A stretch of DNA of 64,000 nucleotides from Antennarius striatus (taxonomy: Eukaryota > Chordata > Actinopteri > Lophiiformes > Antennariidae). A program made the position numbers and the translations under genes. Location: assembly GCF_040054535.1 (NCBI RefSeq), contig NC_090795.1, positions 6,113,501 through 6,177,500 of the forward strand, read 5' to 3'. Numbering within the stretch: the first letter of the stretch is position 1; every line of letters begins with the position of its first letter. Positions 1 through 14,800 of the stretch are shown here, in pieces. Below the pieces are notes generated by a model. The model made no database searches, had not been told where the DNA came from, and saw nothing but the letters and a program-made list of their open reading frames with translations.

Positions 1-3000
1 TGGCAGATGATTATATAAAAAAAATAAGTTGGTTCTAGAAATTACAGCATCATTTTTGTCTAACTATATCTGATGTGGGGTATGTACTACAAATCCCAAT
101 TTAAATTATAAAAACAACAAATGTAACTACGTTTCACCAAGGTTTATTTTTGTTGTTGATCAGGAATTATTTGTTTCTTGAAAATTCAAAATAAACCATA
201 AATCTGGACATTTTAATTTTAAATAGCACGTACCAGTTATCATATTTTGTCACATTTGTAGGTGTGAACATGTGATAGTTAAATGTCTGTATTTTTAGTT
301 TGAAATTGTATCATACATTGTTAAGTAGACCGAGCTTTATGGTAACTAATTGTAGTGACAACAAAGAGTAAGTATGTAGAGCCATCACTACAGTCAAGTG
401 AGTCCGCTATTGGCAGAACTGAGAGCAACTAGGTGCAGTCTGGATTTGGAACATCTCTCTGAAAACTGCAGGATAAATCAAGACTTATTCGGCCTCCAGC
501 TTCCCATCTCATGTATGTCTGTCCTCTGCTCTCCTTGGGTGCACATGGGAGTTATTTGAGCCTTTTTGGAACCAGCGGGAAGCAGCGCTACCACACCAGC
601 TCACCTCGTTGCGTGAGTCTTTGGCCTCTTTCCTCTTGTGACGACACAGGCTCAGGCTCAGAAGCGACTGATTTAACTCATTCACTGCAGTCCACAGCCA
701 CTAGCCACATGACTGCCAGTCCAGTGAGTCCAATGCAACACTAAATGCTACTGAAATGAGGAAACAGAATGCCTCTTTGATTTGATTCAAAAAGATTTGA
801 TATTCTTTTTTTTCTTTTTCTTTTTTTTTGTTAATTCAAAAGGAAATTAGCTTGGAGGCTTTTGGGGTCCAGTTTGTAATTGTAGTAAAAATGTGTAACA
901 TACAATTTGTGTCTAGTTTGCTTTGTGAATATGGCTTGTCTGAAACCGTAATCACGTCAGCCTTGATCGAGCAAAGGGGAAGCTCATGAGAGCGCAACAC
1001 GACATCAGTCTGCACAGATTTCTTCACGTTATTAAAGGATTACAGCTCAGGTGCCTTTTGTTGTGTCTACTAGAATATTAGATGAGTGTTTTGTCGCTTT
1101 TATCACCTCTAGCATTATGTAAGTTTGAAATTAGGATAAGATTACTTCATGCAAACTAGCATAATGCTGGGATTGCATGAACATGACTTTATAAAGCATG
1201 GTGAAAGTGGATATGTTGTCGGAAGCTTTTATCACTGGTGAAATTAGAAAGTAAAGTTACATTTGTAGTCAGATCTGCTTCCAAATGGACTCATCACTTC
1301 CTTGATTTAAGATCCACCTCTATATAAAAATGTAATCAAAATCCATTGACTTTTCAAACTATCCTGATTGCAAGTTTATTTATTACAACATAGGTTTTAG
1401 TGATGGTGCAGATTGTTTAGGTCTGTATCTTGTCGGATTTGATAAAAATGTGTCCCGTCTAATTTCAGGTCAAACTGTCATAGTCATGATCATAGCCATA
1501 GTCAACTTTATTGTCAAATGTACCATATGTCATGGCAGATTAATCTTATAGTAAGACCGAGAATATAAGAAATCTAACAATTTCTTTGTAGATGATAATG
1601 TACATAAAACAGAAATAATAAACATTGGTCCAGACTAAACTGTGATAAAAACTTTTCTTATATTAAATCAAATGCTGTTGCTGTCAGGACCCCCCTCCCC
1701 CCACCCCTTAATTGCACTTGGATTATTCATGTCATTTCACAGGAAGTCACTGAGCTCCAGGAGAAAAAAGAAGCTTATCCTGCCTTTTCCCCAGAGACTT
1801 AACAATAATACATAAAATAAACCTACTGACCCCTGAAACCCTTCTTTTTAGTCGGTGTGAGAATGTCGTGTTTCTGTTGGCCGTGTTTCTTAAGTGCTCC
1901 GATTGCTGTAAGTAGCCTGTACAGCGAACATATTTGGCCTCCCAAGCATCCCGTCATCCGAACACAGGCATCCCACTGACGTCCCAGGAGGCACAACTTG
2001 AGTAATGTTCTCACATTAACAGGGCAAACAAGGGATACTCTCCACATCAACATTATTAATTCAGGATCCTTTAGTCTTCCAGGTTCACTTTATGATGGAT
2101 GCCATGTGATAACAGTTTTCCTGAGATTGTTGCAGAATGACGAACAGAGCATTATTTTTTATATTCAATGATTGTTGGGGGTTTTTTTTGTCTTTGTCTT
2201 CTATTCCCAATGGTTGGATTCAGTTAAAAACATTCCTCATTCATCAACAGAACGAGATCTCATCAGCTAATCGTGGGATAGGATGTTTCTTCCGCTTCGG
2301 TGTTTGTGATCCGTATCATGTTTTTAAAGTTCAAACATACAGCAAAGTCAACCCTTTACGAATTAAGTGACAAATTTTCATGAAACTGACACCAAGTTAG
2401 AAAAAAGTTCCAAATGAGCTACGATTTCAACTTTGTTTGACATAAAACATGCACTCTAACATATTTGTATTTCTTAACACACTTTCTTCCACAGGGTTTC
2501 AGCGCGGGACAATCGGAACATTTAGAAAAGGGTGTGAAAAAGTCTGCTGCCTGTAGCCAAAAGAATGGACTATGGCAGACTGGAGATTGTGAATAGGCTT
2601 TTTACAGGTCACAGAACCCATTCAGCCCTCTGACATTGTTATTATCTGACCGTCATAGATGGGCCTAATTAATATTCTAATCATGGGCCTCCAGAACATT
2701 GTAAACAAAATTATCCACTGAGTACCATTTGCTTATTCACTCACTCGTTGACTCTGTTGGTGAGAAACAAGTACTCCGGAGAAAATGAACGCTGAGTAAA
2801 GGCTAACTTAAAGACAAACAATCTCTTTTCATCTCTGCTGTGTTTCTGACAAAAATGCATCATTAGGAAGGAAATAAATACTTCACGCTAAATTGATTTC
2901 AAAGGGAACAAAAGCAGATTTTTTTTTTAAATTTAGAAATTCTACACAGTGGTCTTATTTTGCCAAAAAAATATAAATAAATTAAGTGTGTAAAGAAATA

Positions 3001-6000
3001 GTTTCTGAGATGTTAGTGTCCTAAATTGGAAAAGCCTCAGAAATATATTACAAATTTGATTAAGCCGACAAATCGCCTTACACAACCTAAAACCTCCTGA
3101 AATACAATGAAGACCTTCATTTTTGAGCTGTATGTTATGAATGAGTGGAAAATTCCTTATGTTCTCACTCTATTAGTAATACCTTCTTGTAGGAAACAGA
3201 GCCTGCAATATCCATGAATTGTTACGTTAGTGCACATACTGTAGATCAGTCAATATTGGAATTGTATTTTAATACTCTGTTGTTTATGAAGTGCCCACAA
3301 AAGCCATGCTGCAAATCTTCATCATTATTGTTCCCTGTCAACTTAGAGATGTCTCTCTCCGTGGGGTGTTGGGAGAGTTATGGAGTGTCGTGACAAAGGA
3401 GTCCAGAAGTTGACAGACATATTTTCAGGGCACACGATCTCATGATGGAGCTCCTTCAGATGGGAAAGTGAACAGACTGAAATGCTAATTTCCACACGAT
3501 GATAAATCTGGGTATGAAATTGTCGGTACAGAGCTCACTCGCCCCGAGGCTCTGCGTTATTGCTTTATTCTATTAGTCAGTTATTACCAGCAATCACAGT
3601 CAACCCCCACTGGCCCCCGCACACAAAGCCCCTTTTACATTACATTTATCAGGCGTTGTACAAACGTTGAAAACATATGACGGCAGCCCTCAGAGCTGCG
3701 TTTCCTCCAGGGCTGGGAGGGGCTCTGCTGAGAGAGGGGACCTCCAGCTGGCCTGCAGTGCATCTGTTCATTGGGCTGGGCAGCAGTGACACCATGAGGG
3801 CCACTTACATCCTTCTCCATCATCCTATAGATTCCAGTTCTTAACTCATGTTTATGTACATGTTTAAGGGTCTCTTGAAACTGACTTTGTTTAAGGCCCG
3901 GAGTCAAGTGCTCACAGTGAAGTCTCACTGCTGCTGTCGAGTAAATGTTTCTACCATTTCTACTGCCCGTGTGATGTAAGTAATCACCTGACTACACTTC
4001 TAATTTTGCTACCTCTTCACCCAGATGTTCAGCCCCACGCCCTCGCTCTACTTCCGCTTATGGGAGCACCAGCCTGAGGCTATTTACATCGCTATCTGTG
4101 GAGTAATTACCATACTGTTTTATATAATGCCAAGGCAATCATTGGGTGATAACATGCAATTAAGCACTGTTCTCTGATTTGTACATTGGCAATCTTGCAT
4201 CTCTCCAGTCTTGAAGATAAAGTACCCATCTCCAAATGTCAGATTTCAGTGGGGCTTAATCTGATTATTTTCAATTAATATGCATGTCTCTCTATCCTGG
4301 GATCGCTGCTGTTATTGGCATTGATAAATTGAGCTCATTTCAATCCAAATTTGGGCCAGAGACACTCCATTTGGTCGAGCATCACATGTTATTCCTTTTC
4401 CCCGCTCATTGCTTTCTTTGTTTTCTTCAGGCTATCAGTGAAAGCTTCAGCAGCGGACTCTATTTTAGGATTAGGGGAAGTCTTGAAAGTAGCAACATAT
4501 TCATCAAGAGGTGGTGGCACATAATTGTCGTGTCATTTCTCTACCTTGCAAATTCCCTGCGAGTCCTGTTGGAAGGGAGCAGACAGCCATGGATGACAGG
4601 TGCCAGAGGGGCTAGGTGTTTATAGTGTCATGCAGGAGAGTGGTGCTGAACCGGGCCTGGAGAGACAGCACAGTCTGGTCGTCTTAGCCAACAATCTCAG
4701 CTACAATGGATGTGAATTTCATGGCGATTTGAGGGAAAAAATTACAAAAATTCTCTCTTACATTTTTTGTATGTATGTGTCTGTGTGTACAGCTAACTAT
4801 AAATTTATTTTGGGAGACATCTATTTTTTTAACATTTAAGAAAAGAGGTCTGCACTGTGGTGAGCAGGCGGGCAGCTCCGTCACATTTGAGCAGATTCTT
4901 CCATCTAGCCTGAGGGAGCGTGGTGCTCACCGTTTGAAGATTAAAACATCCACTGTCATTTCCTGCTCCACTGGTTGCTTTCCCAAGAAGGGTGGAGATA
5001 TGAATTGTATTTTTCACCCCCTTTGGAGCTGATTATCAAGCGCCAGCCTTTCAGTGGCCTCCATGTTTCATGGTGGTCTCAGGGAACAAGCCACCAAAGA
5101 GGCGGAATCGGAGGGGTGCGGATCAGCTGTGTGTTGTATTTGTGTAAGCCATTGTTCCAACCAAATACAAAAGGTGAAGCATGGCTAAATCCTTTCTACT
5201 TCCTTTTGTGGGTCTTGTGTGTGTGTGCGCACAGCTGCGTTCACATTACTTCCTTAACGGACATGTGTCCTTGCCTGATTTTTATGTTGGTCTATTGGTG
5301 CAACTCTGAATGTGGCCGTTGGTACGTTTGGATCGTCCATTTAGTCTTCTCCTTACCCCATCAGGGCATTGTCAGCAGCATGTCCAGTCCGGAGGAAGGC
5401 CTGTGATAGGACTAGATGCCGTGGTGGGGAGCTCTAATAGAGCCATCAGTCAAGTGCCTGTCCAGCCGGCCATACCACAGGGCGTTAGCTTTAATGCTGA
5501 GGCACATGGCGTAAGCACCGAGGAGAAGGGCTGTTTGTCAAAGTGCATCCAATGTGAAGGAAGTTGTTAGTTAGGTGTGTTCACACTGCTGCACAGTTAT
5601 CCCTCTGGAACATGTTCTAAAGGAGCTTTTTTCTCCTCCTTACATAGCTCTATTTCAGTTTGGGATTGCTATTTTTTTTAAATGTGTCATTTCACAAGAA
5701 TAGTCAGTCATGTTTGGAAGTATGTTAACAGAAGATGAAATATAATTTCCTTTGGGAAAAATGAAGTCCTGTCTGTCTGTCTGTCTGTCTATCAAACTGC
5801 AAATGTTTAAAGGTTAAACCGCAACAGTGAATGAAAGGTTCAGTCTATTATTAGTTGTTAAATCTGAATATCTTTTAAATATTTTTGGCATTTGAAAAAA
5901 CATTTCTGAGATTTTATAGTTGGACTAGCAGTAGAGCTAGTCCAACATAGTGGTCAGTAATAGCTGACATTAGTGTTTATGATAAAGATGACAGCTGACA

Positions 6001-6209
6001 GAAAGATACATGATTTTACTGAACAAACCGAATATCAATATCAAAACAAAACTAAAAAAAAAACTCAAATAAAAACTAATCAGCAAGCAATCTGCATTGA
6101 ACAAACTGTTTCAAAAGGGCTTAAAAAACCTGAGGCGAAACCAAATTGCAATGCTGGACATCTCGTACAGTAAATAACATGCTCTCTGGTTATTTTTAGG
6201 TTTGGCCCA

Positions 6210-6211
<2 letters not shown>
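1..6211. other. Gene desert, left part; no gene seen
   Basis: I see no gene here. All frames are broken every few dozen codons and the longest open frames resemble no family I know. A short (CTGT)n microsatellite sits at 5769-5790. The stretch around 4060-4400 is rich in TAAT/ATTA homeodomain-type sites and could be a conserved non-coding element. That is only an impression from base composition. Confidence 0.6.
5769..5790. repeat. (CTGT)n microsatellite
   Basis: About five and a half perfect copies of the tetranucleotide CTGT, read directly from the sequence. Confidence 0.9.

Positions 6212-6276
<65 letters not shown>
6212..6276. repeat. (TG)n microsatellite
   Basis: Uninterrupted TG dinucleotide run of about 65 bp. 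Open frames across it on either strand translate as His-Thr or Cys-Val repeats and are artefacts. Confidence 0.97.
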
Positions 6277-6278
<2 letters not shown>

Positions 6279-7030
6279 CCACTGCCTGTTTGACCTTCTG
6301 GAGTGAGTGGAGTCACAGTGAGACACACACACCGACTCTGCATGGAGCAACACTGACCACTCTGCTTCATCAAATCAGCATATTCCTCCAGGTCAGGTGC
6401 ATCTCACATCATCATGTAAATCACCTATTTCTGCTGTCATCATCACTCCAAATGTCCTCCTACCCTGTCCCTTCCAATATGCTGCTCTCACAGTTGTAGC
6501 TTCTCATCTAAATGATCAACACCACCACAATCTGTTACTAGGCAAAAATGAAAGAGTATAGTGAAAGAATTCAGAGCTTCCATCATGCAGATAATGTTTT
6601 ACCAGATTGATTCTTAGAGAGATAATGGAAAAAAAATTGCGAATGGATTTTGATGACATCTTCATCTGAATCCCATTATTTTACCTCCACCTAGCAGGTA
6701 ATATTTTTGCCGGCATTGGTCCTTCTTGCTTTTCTATCTATCTGTCTCTTAGCAGAATTAACCAAAATAACTACTTGACTGATTCTCATTTAACTTGGGT
6801 TGGGGGATATGACACAAGAGAGCTCAATACATTTTGGAAAAATTCAAAACAAAAGAGTGGAATCATGGCTTTTTCCTCACTTTCCTTTTCATTTGGAGAT
6901 GTTGCTGTTCTTTTTGCGTTTTAAAAAAAATTTTTTTTACCATCTCTGTGTATTAAACAAAAACTACATGGTAGAACACGGTAGAAGGGTTGAGCATGAG
7001 TCCTGATCATGGATCAGAGATACAACTTCA
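6277..7030. other. Non-coding, nothing recognised
   Basis: AT-rich sequence between a microsatellite and a dispersed repeat. No coding, RNA or element signature was seen. Confidence 0.5.
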
Positions 7031-7392
7031 TTTATTCATTCATTCATTGTCAAATACCTGCTTCATCCGCTGTTGCGTGTCACGGGATGCCGGAACTTAT
7101 CCCAGCTGACTGGGAGTATGAGACAAGAACAAGGGTACACTCTGGGTGCGATGCCAGTGCACCGCGGAGTCACACGAAAACAGACGACCACGCACACACT
7201 CACACTTACGGCCAATTTGGCATCATCAATTCACCTAAGCTGCATGTTTTTGGAGATGGGAGGAAGCTGGAGAACCCAGACAGAACCCACACTGACACGG
7301 TAGAACATGCAAACTCCTCACAGAGTAGGACTCGAGCCAGGAACTGCCTTGCTGTGCGTCGACAGCACCACCCAATGCGTCGACGTGCCACC
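7031..7392 (-). mobile_element. Dispersed repeat, LINE-tail-like, with (ATTC)n end
   Basis: The block begins with (ATTC)n at about 7031-7048. It continues with phrases typical of a very common teleost interspersed repeat: 'cttatcccagctgactggga', 'cacacttacggccaattt', 'ctaagctgcatgtttttgga' and 'gaacatgcaaactcc'. In other fish this family ends in a tetranucleotide tail and is usually attributed to the 3' end of an L2/CR1-type LINE or a SINE that shares it. The tail at the low-coordinate end places the copy on the minus strand. The 129-codon open frame across it is not a gene. Family assignment is from memory, so the class is uncertain; that it is a repeat is fairly sure. Confidence 0.75.
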
Positions 7393-10300
7393 ATCTGAGA
7401 CACTTTACTTTGTAAATTAGGCTTTTTGGGAAAGTGCTTATAAACTACTTGAAAATTATGCATATGAAGATTGGAAGACTAGGGTCGGGCCATGGAGGAA
7501 ATCAACAAATTTTGGAGAAGAAATAGAAATGGAGTGGTCATAATCATGACACAATATGAATCTAGATTCACAAGTGGGTTACTTAAGGAGTCATAAAGTT
7601 CAATCTATCATTTTTAGGTCCAATGACATAATGTCGAAGAGTAACCTTGCTCTTTAAGTGCTAAATAATTGCTTTTTCGACAAATGTTCAGAATAATTAG
7701 CGACCAAGTCAAGTTGTGTTTGAAAATTGCATTGTGCATCACTTCCTAACCTCAACTAAGCTTGATAATATTTCAATCTCATAGATTTTATTTAAGATAT
7801 AACTCAGACAGAATACAGATGATACATACCACTTTTGTACCTTGGGACAGTATTTTGAAAAAGAAGTAATACAGGTCGACTTCACAGAAAATATTTCTGA
7901 CACATTGTAAGGTGTGTTGAGACTCTTCTCTGAGAGAACGTTGCCTCTGGCTGAAATTGAAATGGTTCAGCTGTTTCCAATACGACAGCTCTCTTTTAGC
8001 AAAAACAGAAGTCAAGATGTAAAGATAGCACATGTTTGAGCATATAGATCTTATTTTCACTTGGGAGTTGATGCTTGTTTAGAGAATCTCTGATCAAAGT
8101 CTCCCCTCCTGAGAATGGCTTTATTAGATTTCACACCTTCCCCCTAGGAGCCAGGGAAAACACAAAGCATACTTTCCTGCATCAATAAATATTAATTTTT
8201 CCCTCAGATCAATCTCTTTTCAACTTTGTCATTACATTGCAACACATTATGGTTTATTTGGTCAGCGCGATGACTGTTTGGACACGTATATTTAATACAT
8301 TATCCTTGTCAAACCATTCCATATGTTCTGTAGTGCATAAAATCAAAGCTCTACCTTATTGGCGATGAAATGCAGTCTCATCAGCATAACCACAGAGGAG
8401 GAAAAGCTACACCATCTTTTAATTGGCTGGGATTAAGTTTGGATTGAGGAGAGTTTTTGGTTGAATGAGATCTGGGCATGCTGCCAAATGAATAGAAAAT
8501 GGTGTTCTCTTCCTCTCGACTGGCCATGACACTCCCTCATCATTATGTGGGGGAGTGCATGTGAGCCATTGCAGATTTGATTTTAATAATACCAATGTCT
8601 TCATTTTGCCTCCCGGCTTCTTTAAATTGTGGGTTTTGGGTTAATATGATACACCCCATTTTAGGAACTTAGACAGAAACACTTCTCATTTCGTTTCATA
8701 CCATAGTCAAGGAGTATCAGGTGTGTCTGGCAGGAGTATCTGACTGCAATCCTCACAAATTGAGGAATTGTATTAGCTTCCATGAAATAGTTTGCTTTCA
8801 CTGAGGGTGTTAAAACGGAGCAAACCTCCCTCTGCTTCGTGACACTGTCTTATATCCTGATTACAGTAATGGTCCTTCAGTGTTTTGGTTCGCAATAAAA
8901 TCTACTTAATAATTCCACATCATCCTTATTATCATTTAGTGTGTCACAGATTCTCCCCCATACGGCCTCAGGAGCACCACAGGTTTTGACAGACAGCGCC
9001 ATAATGTCCCCACCTCATCTTTTTCGAGTGCCGCCATTGTCAGCATACAAACAAACAGCCAGAGTGCTGTTTCCTGTTCTCCCCAAATGAACTGTCTGGC
9101 CTGGAAGCCGGCAAAAGCCAGAGGTTAGCGCACCCATTTTCCTCCCTCCTCACCACATCACCATGACAACGGATATAGAAATCACACTGTCTCCTGGGAA
9201 GAAAAGCCTGGGTGACACCATACAGTGGCACTTTTGTGGCACATGAGGAGAGCAGGGGTTCATTTAGATGAGCCGGTCAAGGATGAGTATTCAAGCCTTT
9301 GAGGAGGAAAGATCATGCTGGACGGAGACGTTGAGAGGGGGGTGGGTTGTTGGTCAAAGAGCTGTGATGCAGCTCCAAGCACTGAATTCACCAGCCGGAA
9401 GAGAGAAAGTGATTCATTTCTAAGCCACTAAGCCTGTCATGAGTTAAGGCTTTTTCTTGGGACTTTAAAAGCTCAAGAACCTTATGTTTTACTTCCTTGT
9501 ACTAAATATTTTGCTGCACCTGTGGTATTACATCACTCAAAATGTCTATTTAGCTTTTACCCCTGCAATTCTCTAACTTCTATCAAGGGTTGTACAAGAC
9601 TTGAGAGGCCTCTACTGGCAGCTGGGTTCCTAACATCTGTCACATGAGTGGGAAACAAACCACATCCTACACAGGGGACTATGACATAAGAGGCGTTTCA
9701 AGGAAGCAGCTACTGTAAAATAAGGAGCGACGCCTCAAATCTGAAAGTGAAGCTGTGTATATGGGGGCTCTGAGATGGAGAATCTTATTTAAATTCACTG
9801 CACACATTGTTTGACGGATTAAATCAAAGAGCAGAAGAGCCTCCTTTCTCTCTGAGCATGTGTCTAAATCCGTTCAATAAACCAGTCAAAGTCTTCACAC
9901 TGTTTGGCGAACAATAAAAATCCATACCAATAAACACTTCTCAAAGAAGCCTTAAGTGTTTCCCCTGTGTCCTTGTTGGTTTATATGTATCATATCTTTT
10001 TACAGTCTCTTGTCATTCCTCATCACATCTCCGAGGCAGCAGTCTCCTCATGAGTTTTCTCTCTCCCTTGCCAACGTTTTGAAGGTCCAGGTAACCGATA
10101 GAACAATAGACAATATTTATAGGAGTGAGCGTACCTTTCATGCAGCGCTAACTTGTTTCTTCCTGCACCCCAGGCATCTGGGGCATCCGTCCAATCAGGG
10201 AATCCCGTAAGAAGCAGACCGGCAGACCACAAACCCGATAATTTTGCTTCCTGAATGCATTCCAATTCCTTCACAGACGTATAAGCAATTTTTACAGTAG

Positions 10301-11737
10301 TTAAGCAGAGGTGGAACTGCTTCACATAATCTCGCTCAGACCGTCTCCACTGTCGGCCTAGTGACAAATCATGTTAAATCCCAGGCTGAGCTCAAGCACA
10401 AAGTAGAATAAGCTTTTTTATGGCAATCAACAATAGAGCACGGACAAGGAAAACACTTGTGTGATAGATGTTATCCAACCTTTCAGTACAACAAAATTCA
10501 CAGCACATAGGAATGGATGCTTAATTTTGAGCCTGTTTTCTTCTTCCCAAACCGTCAGAGATAAAACACCTTCTTCTGACAGTTATAGCATGTTCTGTTG
10601 GGTCTGATCAGTGATGTTGGACTGCAGGCTTGTGGGATTAGGGGGTCATGTCTGGTGCAGCAGGCCAGTTAAAAGTTAACCATGACTATTATTCAATTTC
10701 TACTCTTTTACTAAGTAACCACCCGTTTTCATGCCGAACCTGACACTAACTTGACTACAGGGAGCCGCCATAATTGCTTAACCTTAAGCTGACCATGACG
10801 AAATAACCCTTTCAAACTAGCCAACAGGCTTTCTTCCACTACAAATAACAATGTTGTGGCAAGAATAGCTTCCAAGCCCAGTAAACACACACAATTACAC
10901 AAAATACAAATATAGCATGACAGCACAGACAACATCACAAAATAAGACTTAGCTCCTATAATGGAGATTAAAATACTTTTAAACAAACACATCTATAATC
11001 ATCTGTTTATTTGTGCTGGATATTGCCCATTTGTCTTAATCTGTTTGCGCTTTTTGCTTAGATGCTCCATTTCATTTTGTTGCACTGCCAGCTTATTTGG
11101 CACAATCACAATTCTATTGTCTCTAATTTGGTCATTATCCATTATTTTTTCAATTAATCCTCTAATTGTTTCATCGGAAAACAGCCAAAAAATGCCCATC
11201 ACTATTAAACAGAATCCCACAGGAATGTTTTTAAATAGCTTGTTTGGTCCGACCAACATTGAACGACTTGAACCAGATAACACTTCCCTTGTTTCCTTGG
11301 TAATTGTCTTAAGTAATTAGAATAGGTTATCAAATCCGGAGTGCTTTTCTGCTGATTAATACTTTAATCTCTAAACTTTGCATTTGATAGATATTATAGC
11401 ATAGATGAAAAAGACCGCGACAAACCAGTGAATTAATTCTAAACCTTTAAAAGGTTTAGAGTTAATATTGCAAAAAGTATCTTAAAACCTGTGCTTGTTG
11501 TTGTTGTGCCATGTGCACTCACTGCAAAGACAGACTCTTGACACATCTTGGTCCGGGGGCCCTCTGAAGACCGTGACATGCATCCCACCCCCTGCCTCAT
11601 CAACCCTTCCAGCTCCCACCCCACCGTGTTTGAGCTTCATCAAAGCAAAAGTGGCTCAAGGATTGCTAATGCTTCAGATGGTACCACTAGTTCTAACAAC
11701 CCTGAGGTTGAGGAATTCTTTGCGGCAGACTAAGGTC

Positions 11738-11810
11738 ATTTTTTTTCCTCTATTCTCTCCCCCTTTCCCTCCATCACTTTCTCTCTTCATCTAACCCCCT
11801 CTCTCCCCCA
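11738..11810. repeat. Polypyrimidine tract
   Basis: About 73 bases that are almost entirely C and T on the plus strand, with few purine interruptions. Such tracts are common in vertebrate intergenic DNA and can form triplexes. No function can be read from the sequence. Confidence 0.7.
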
Positions 11811-14800
11811 AAATGCTTTTCTCTATTAATCAGAGCTCACAGCTCAAACTGGTCTTCAACTTCCTCCCCAATCCTTGCTAAGCCTGTCATTTCTGGCTAT
11901 TATTTACTTTAATGGGCTTTGGCTGATCCCTGGCGAAGCCTTGGATCTGAGAATAATGCGGCTGAGGGTAGCGGGCCCAGACGCAAGCGCGGGGCTGCCT
12001 GTAGATTAGCTATGGCAGATGGGCTTTACAGGGGCTTCCTGTGAGCAGGAGTGTTGATTGAGAGGGCATAATGAGAGAGGTGGTGTCCTCACAATGGACC
12101 CAGCCACCTCGCTGCACCTCTTGCGTCCAAACAACCCCCGAGCCCCTCAGAGCTCCCTCGCTCTCTCCCTTTCTGTTTCTCCTGCGTGGAAGTCGGGAGT
12201 GCAGAAACAACCACAAAAGCAACTGTAAATAACCATGAATGTTAATCCAGCATTAATTGGTTCCCTCTTAAACTGGGTGTGCACTTTCACAGGCCGGACT
12301 CATCCGCAGGTCATTAAAGGCACAGACCCCGTCTTATTGTTTGCTTAACTTATTTCTTATTTCAAGAGATGCATTAATAAAAATGATCATGGCCCCAGCA
12401 TCAGGATGACCTTATTCGATCCTGTTTCTCACTCACCTCACTAGAAGTCTCTGTTTTAGCACCTTCTTTGCACTGCAAAAACAGACAAAAGTGAAGCGCT
12501 GCCATTGTTGTCACGATTTGCTTTTCGGCATTGCTGCCCTCACCTGTTTCTCCACACACTGCTGTGTTGAGACTGAGCCCCGGGCCACGCTGGGGCAAAC
12601 ATTTTGTGAACCAAGTGTGAAAAACCCTGCAGCGGTTCCTGGGATCAAGTTTGTATACAAGACTTTACATTTTGTTGTGTTCAACTGTCTCTGTTTCCAG
12701 GTCTGTAAGTTTCCACACAAGGACCACTACACAATCCACAGCCACCAATTATCCCCTTCCTCTGAACGCCTTAAGAAAGTTTTTCTAAACTCCCTTCAAG
12801 TCACTCTTGTCAAGCAATGAAAGAAAAACTAACCACCATATCAAGACAACTCTACTGCCTAGCAACAGGGCCACAGTTTAATTCTGATTTGCTTCAGGTT
12901 TTGAGTAATGGGAATTGACAACGTTAGGTCAGTCACAAGTGTTGTTTGTCACCCCTGAAATGCAAACAAAAATGTATTGTTTTTCCAAAGTATTGAGCAT
13001 GATTGATGTTTAGACGCGACAATGGTATCATTCATTTCTCCCTTGTGTTTTTGCCAGGATTGATGTCATATCTTTTCTTGGCCAGTTAAAGGTTTTGAAG
13101 GGGCATGAAAACGCACCGCTTTTCATCTCGCAGCAGACGGCAGCACGACACATGCATTCCTATAACTGGTGAAGTTTAATGATTCTATTCAGGCCCCTGT
13201 TCATCTCACCCAGAAATAATTTAATAAGAAACTTTGGCCTTTAGAAGTCTTGGTGTCACAGTCGAGGGACGGACAAAAGATGACCTGAATGCAACAAAGA
13301 GCAAGTCCAGAATTTGAAAGCCTTTGATACCCCTCATTTACTTGTTCCACGTCCTTTCTTAGGATTTGATTTTCACGACAGACTTTGATGTTAGAATATT
13401 TGGATTAGTAAAATAATGCTCGCTTGTCAGAATTTCCAGAACAAATAAGTAAAATAACGTGTTGTCTAATTTTAAATTTGCTACAATGTCACATTTAGAG
13501 TAGATTTAAAAGAGTTGGATTTTACACTGGTTATTTTCTTTTGTTACTTGTGCATACATTACTAATTTATAAAACATATATATTTGATCTTTTATGAAAT
13601 ATGCTACTGTTTATTGTACTTGCAATACACAAGTCTTTATTTGAAGGAGGATTTATTATGACTTTTATTATTGTGCTTTAATAGCTCTGTTATACCAACA
13701 GAAAAAAACTAATGTGAAAAAAAGAAAGAAATAGAAGTGCTAAAAACAATGCCAAGAATGTTTTTTTTAACCCTTTATGGGACAATCATTGAAATAATTT
13801 GAAATTCAAACATTCAACCTTAGAGAGTTATTGAGGGGTTATAACAAAACTTTATTTCTGATTTATAGAAAATCAAATTACCAAGAATATTTACTTGCTC
13901 GATAAAAACTAACAGACAGGTTTTTAAAAAAAAAAGTTTGACATTTATTGTTTTAAATCTACCACAATAAAAGCATTTAGTTCCGCACTAACAATTCTTT
14001 AATTTACTAGCCCTCATTTAAAAAAAAAAAATTAATCTATGAGTGCCACGCTTGATTTGGAAACTGGTAATTTCTTCTGCTCCAAAGAGCATTTTTCAAA
14101 GACACAAATGGTACAATAAGAAAGCCATTCATCACAAATGAAAATGAAGTGTATAAATAAATAGCAGTCTTTTCTCTCTGCCTCTCGTCTGTGTCCTGCG
14201 AGAGGTTTGGATGAATATTGAGGCGGACGGGGGAGATTGGTCGACAATAACCTCAGTAACATCAAAGAACCAGACAGTACTGGTGAAGCCCATAGAGGGT
14301 CTAAGACAAAATAAACAGTGGCTATGTCAGAGCACACATATCTCCAGCTACACCCCCCCTCCCCACCTCAGATGTGTTACTCCTGCAGGTTTTCTGCGCC
14401 CATGCTGCTGTGTTTCTGCTGCCATCTGTAACTGTAAAGCTTAATCTTTGCTACAAATAATTTTCTCCCTCCCTGTGGATAATGCTGGCGTCAGTGATAA
14501 TGCCCCATCTTATCCTTAACAGACAATTAGAAAGACTTAATTTTCTTAATTGTGAAAAATCCCCACTGTTTGCTATGCGCTCTTTTCGCATATTTCAAAG
14601 GATATATTTGGAAACTGTAATCTCTTACATTCACTGCTGTTCTCCTTTATATGCAGCCCTATTCATGTTGCATGAAGTGACATTGAAATATGTGTGCTAT
14701 CAATACAGATGTCATGCATGTGCTCAAATTGCAACTGTTTTTACATTTCTGTTTTCGTTCATTATCATAATGCATGTCTCTGTATTTAATGCATGGAAGC

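Noticed and set aside
7009..7398. 129-codon open frame
   Set aside because: It coincides with a dispersed fish repeat and has no codon or domain signal.
10023..10367. 114-codon minus-strand open frame
   Set aside because: No known domain, no supporting splice sites and no conserved-looking motif.
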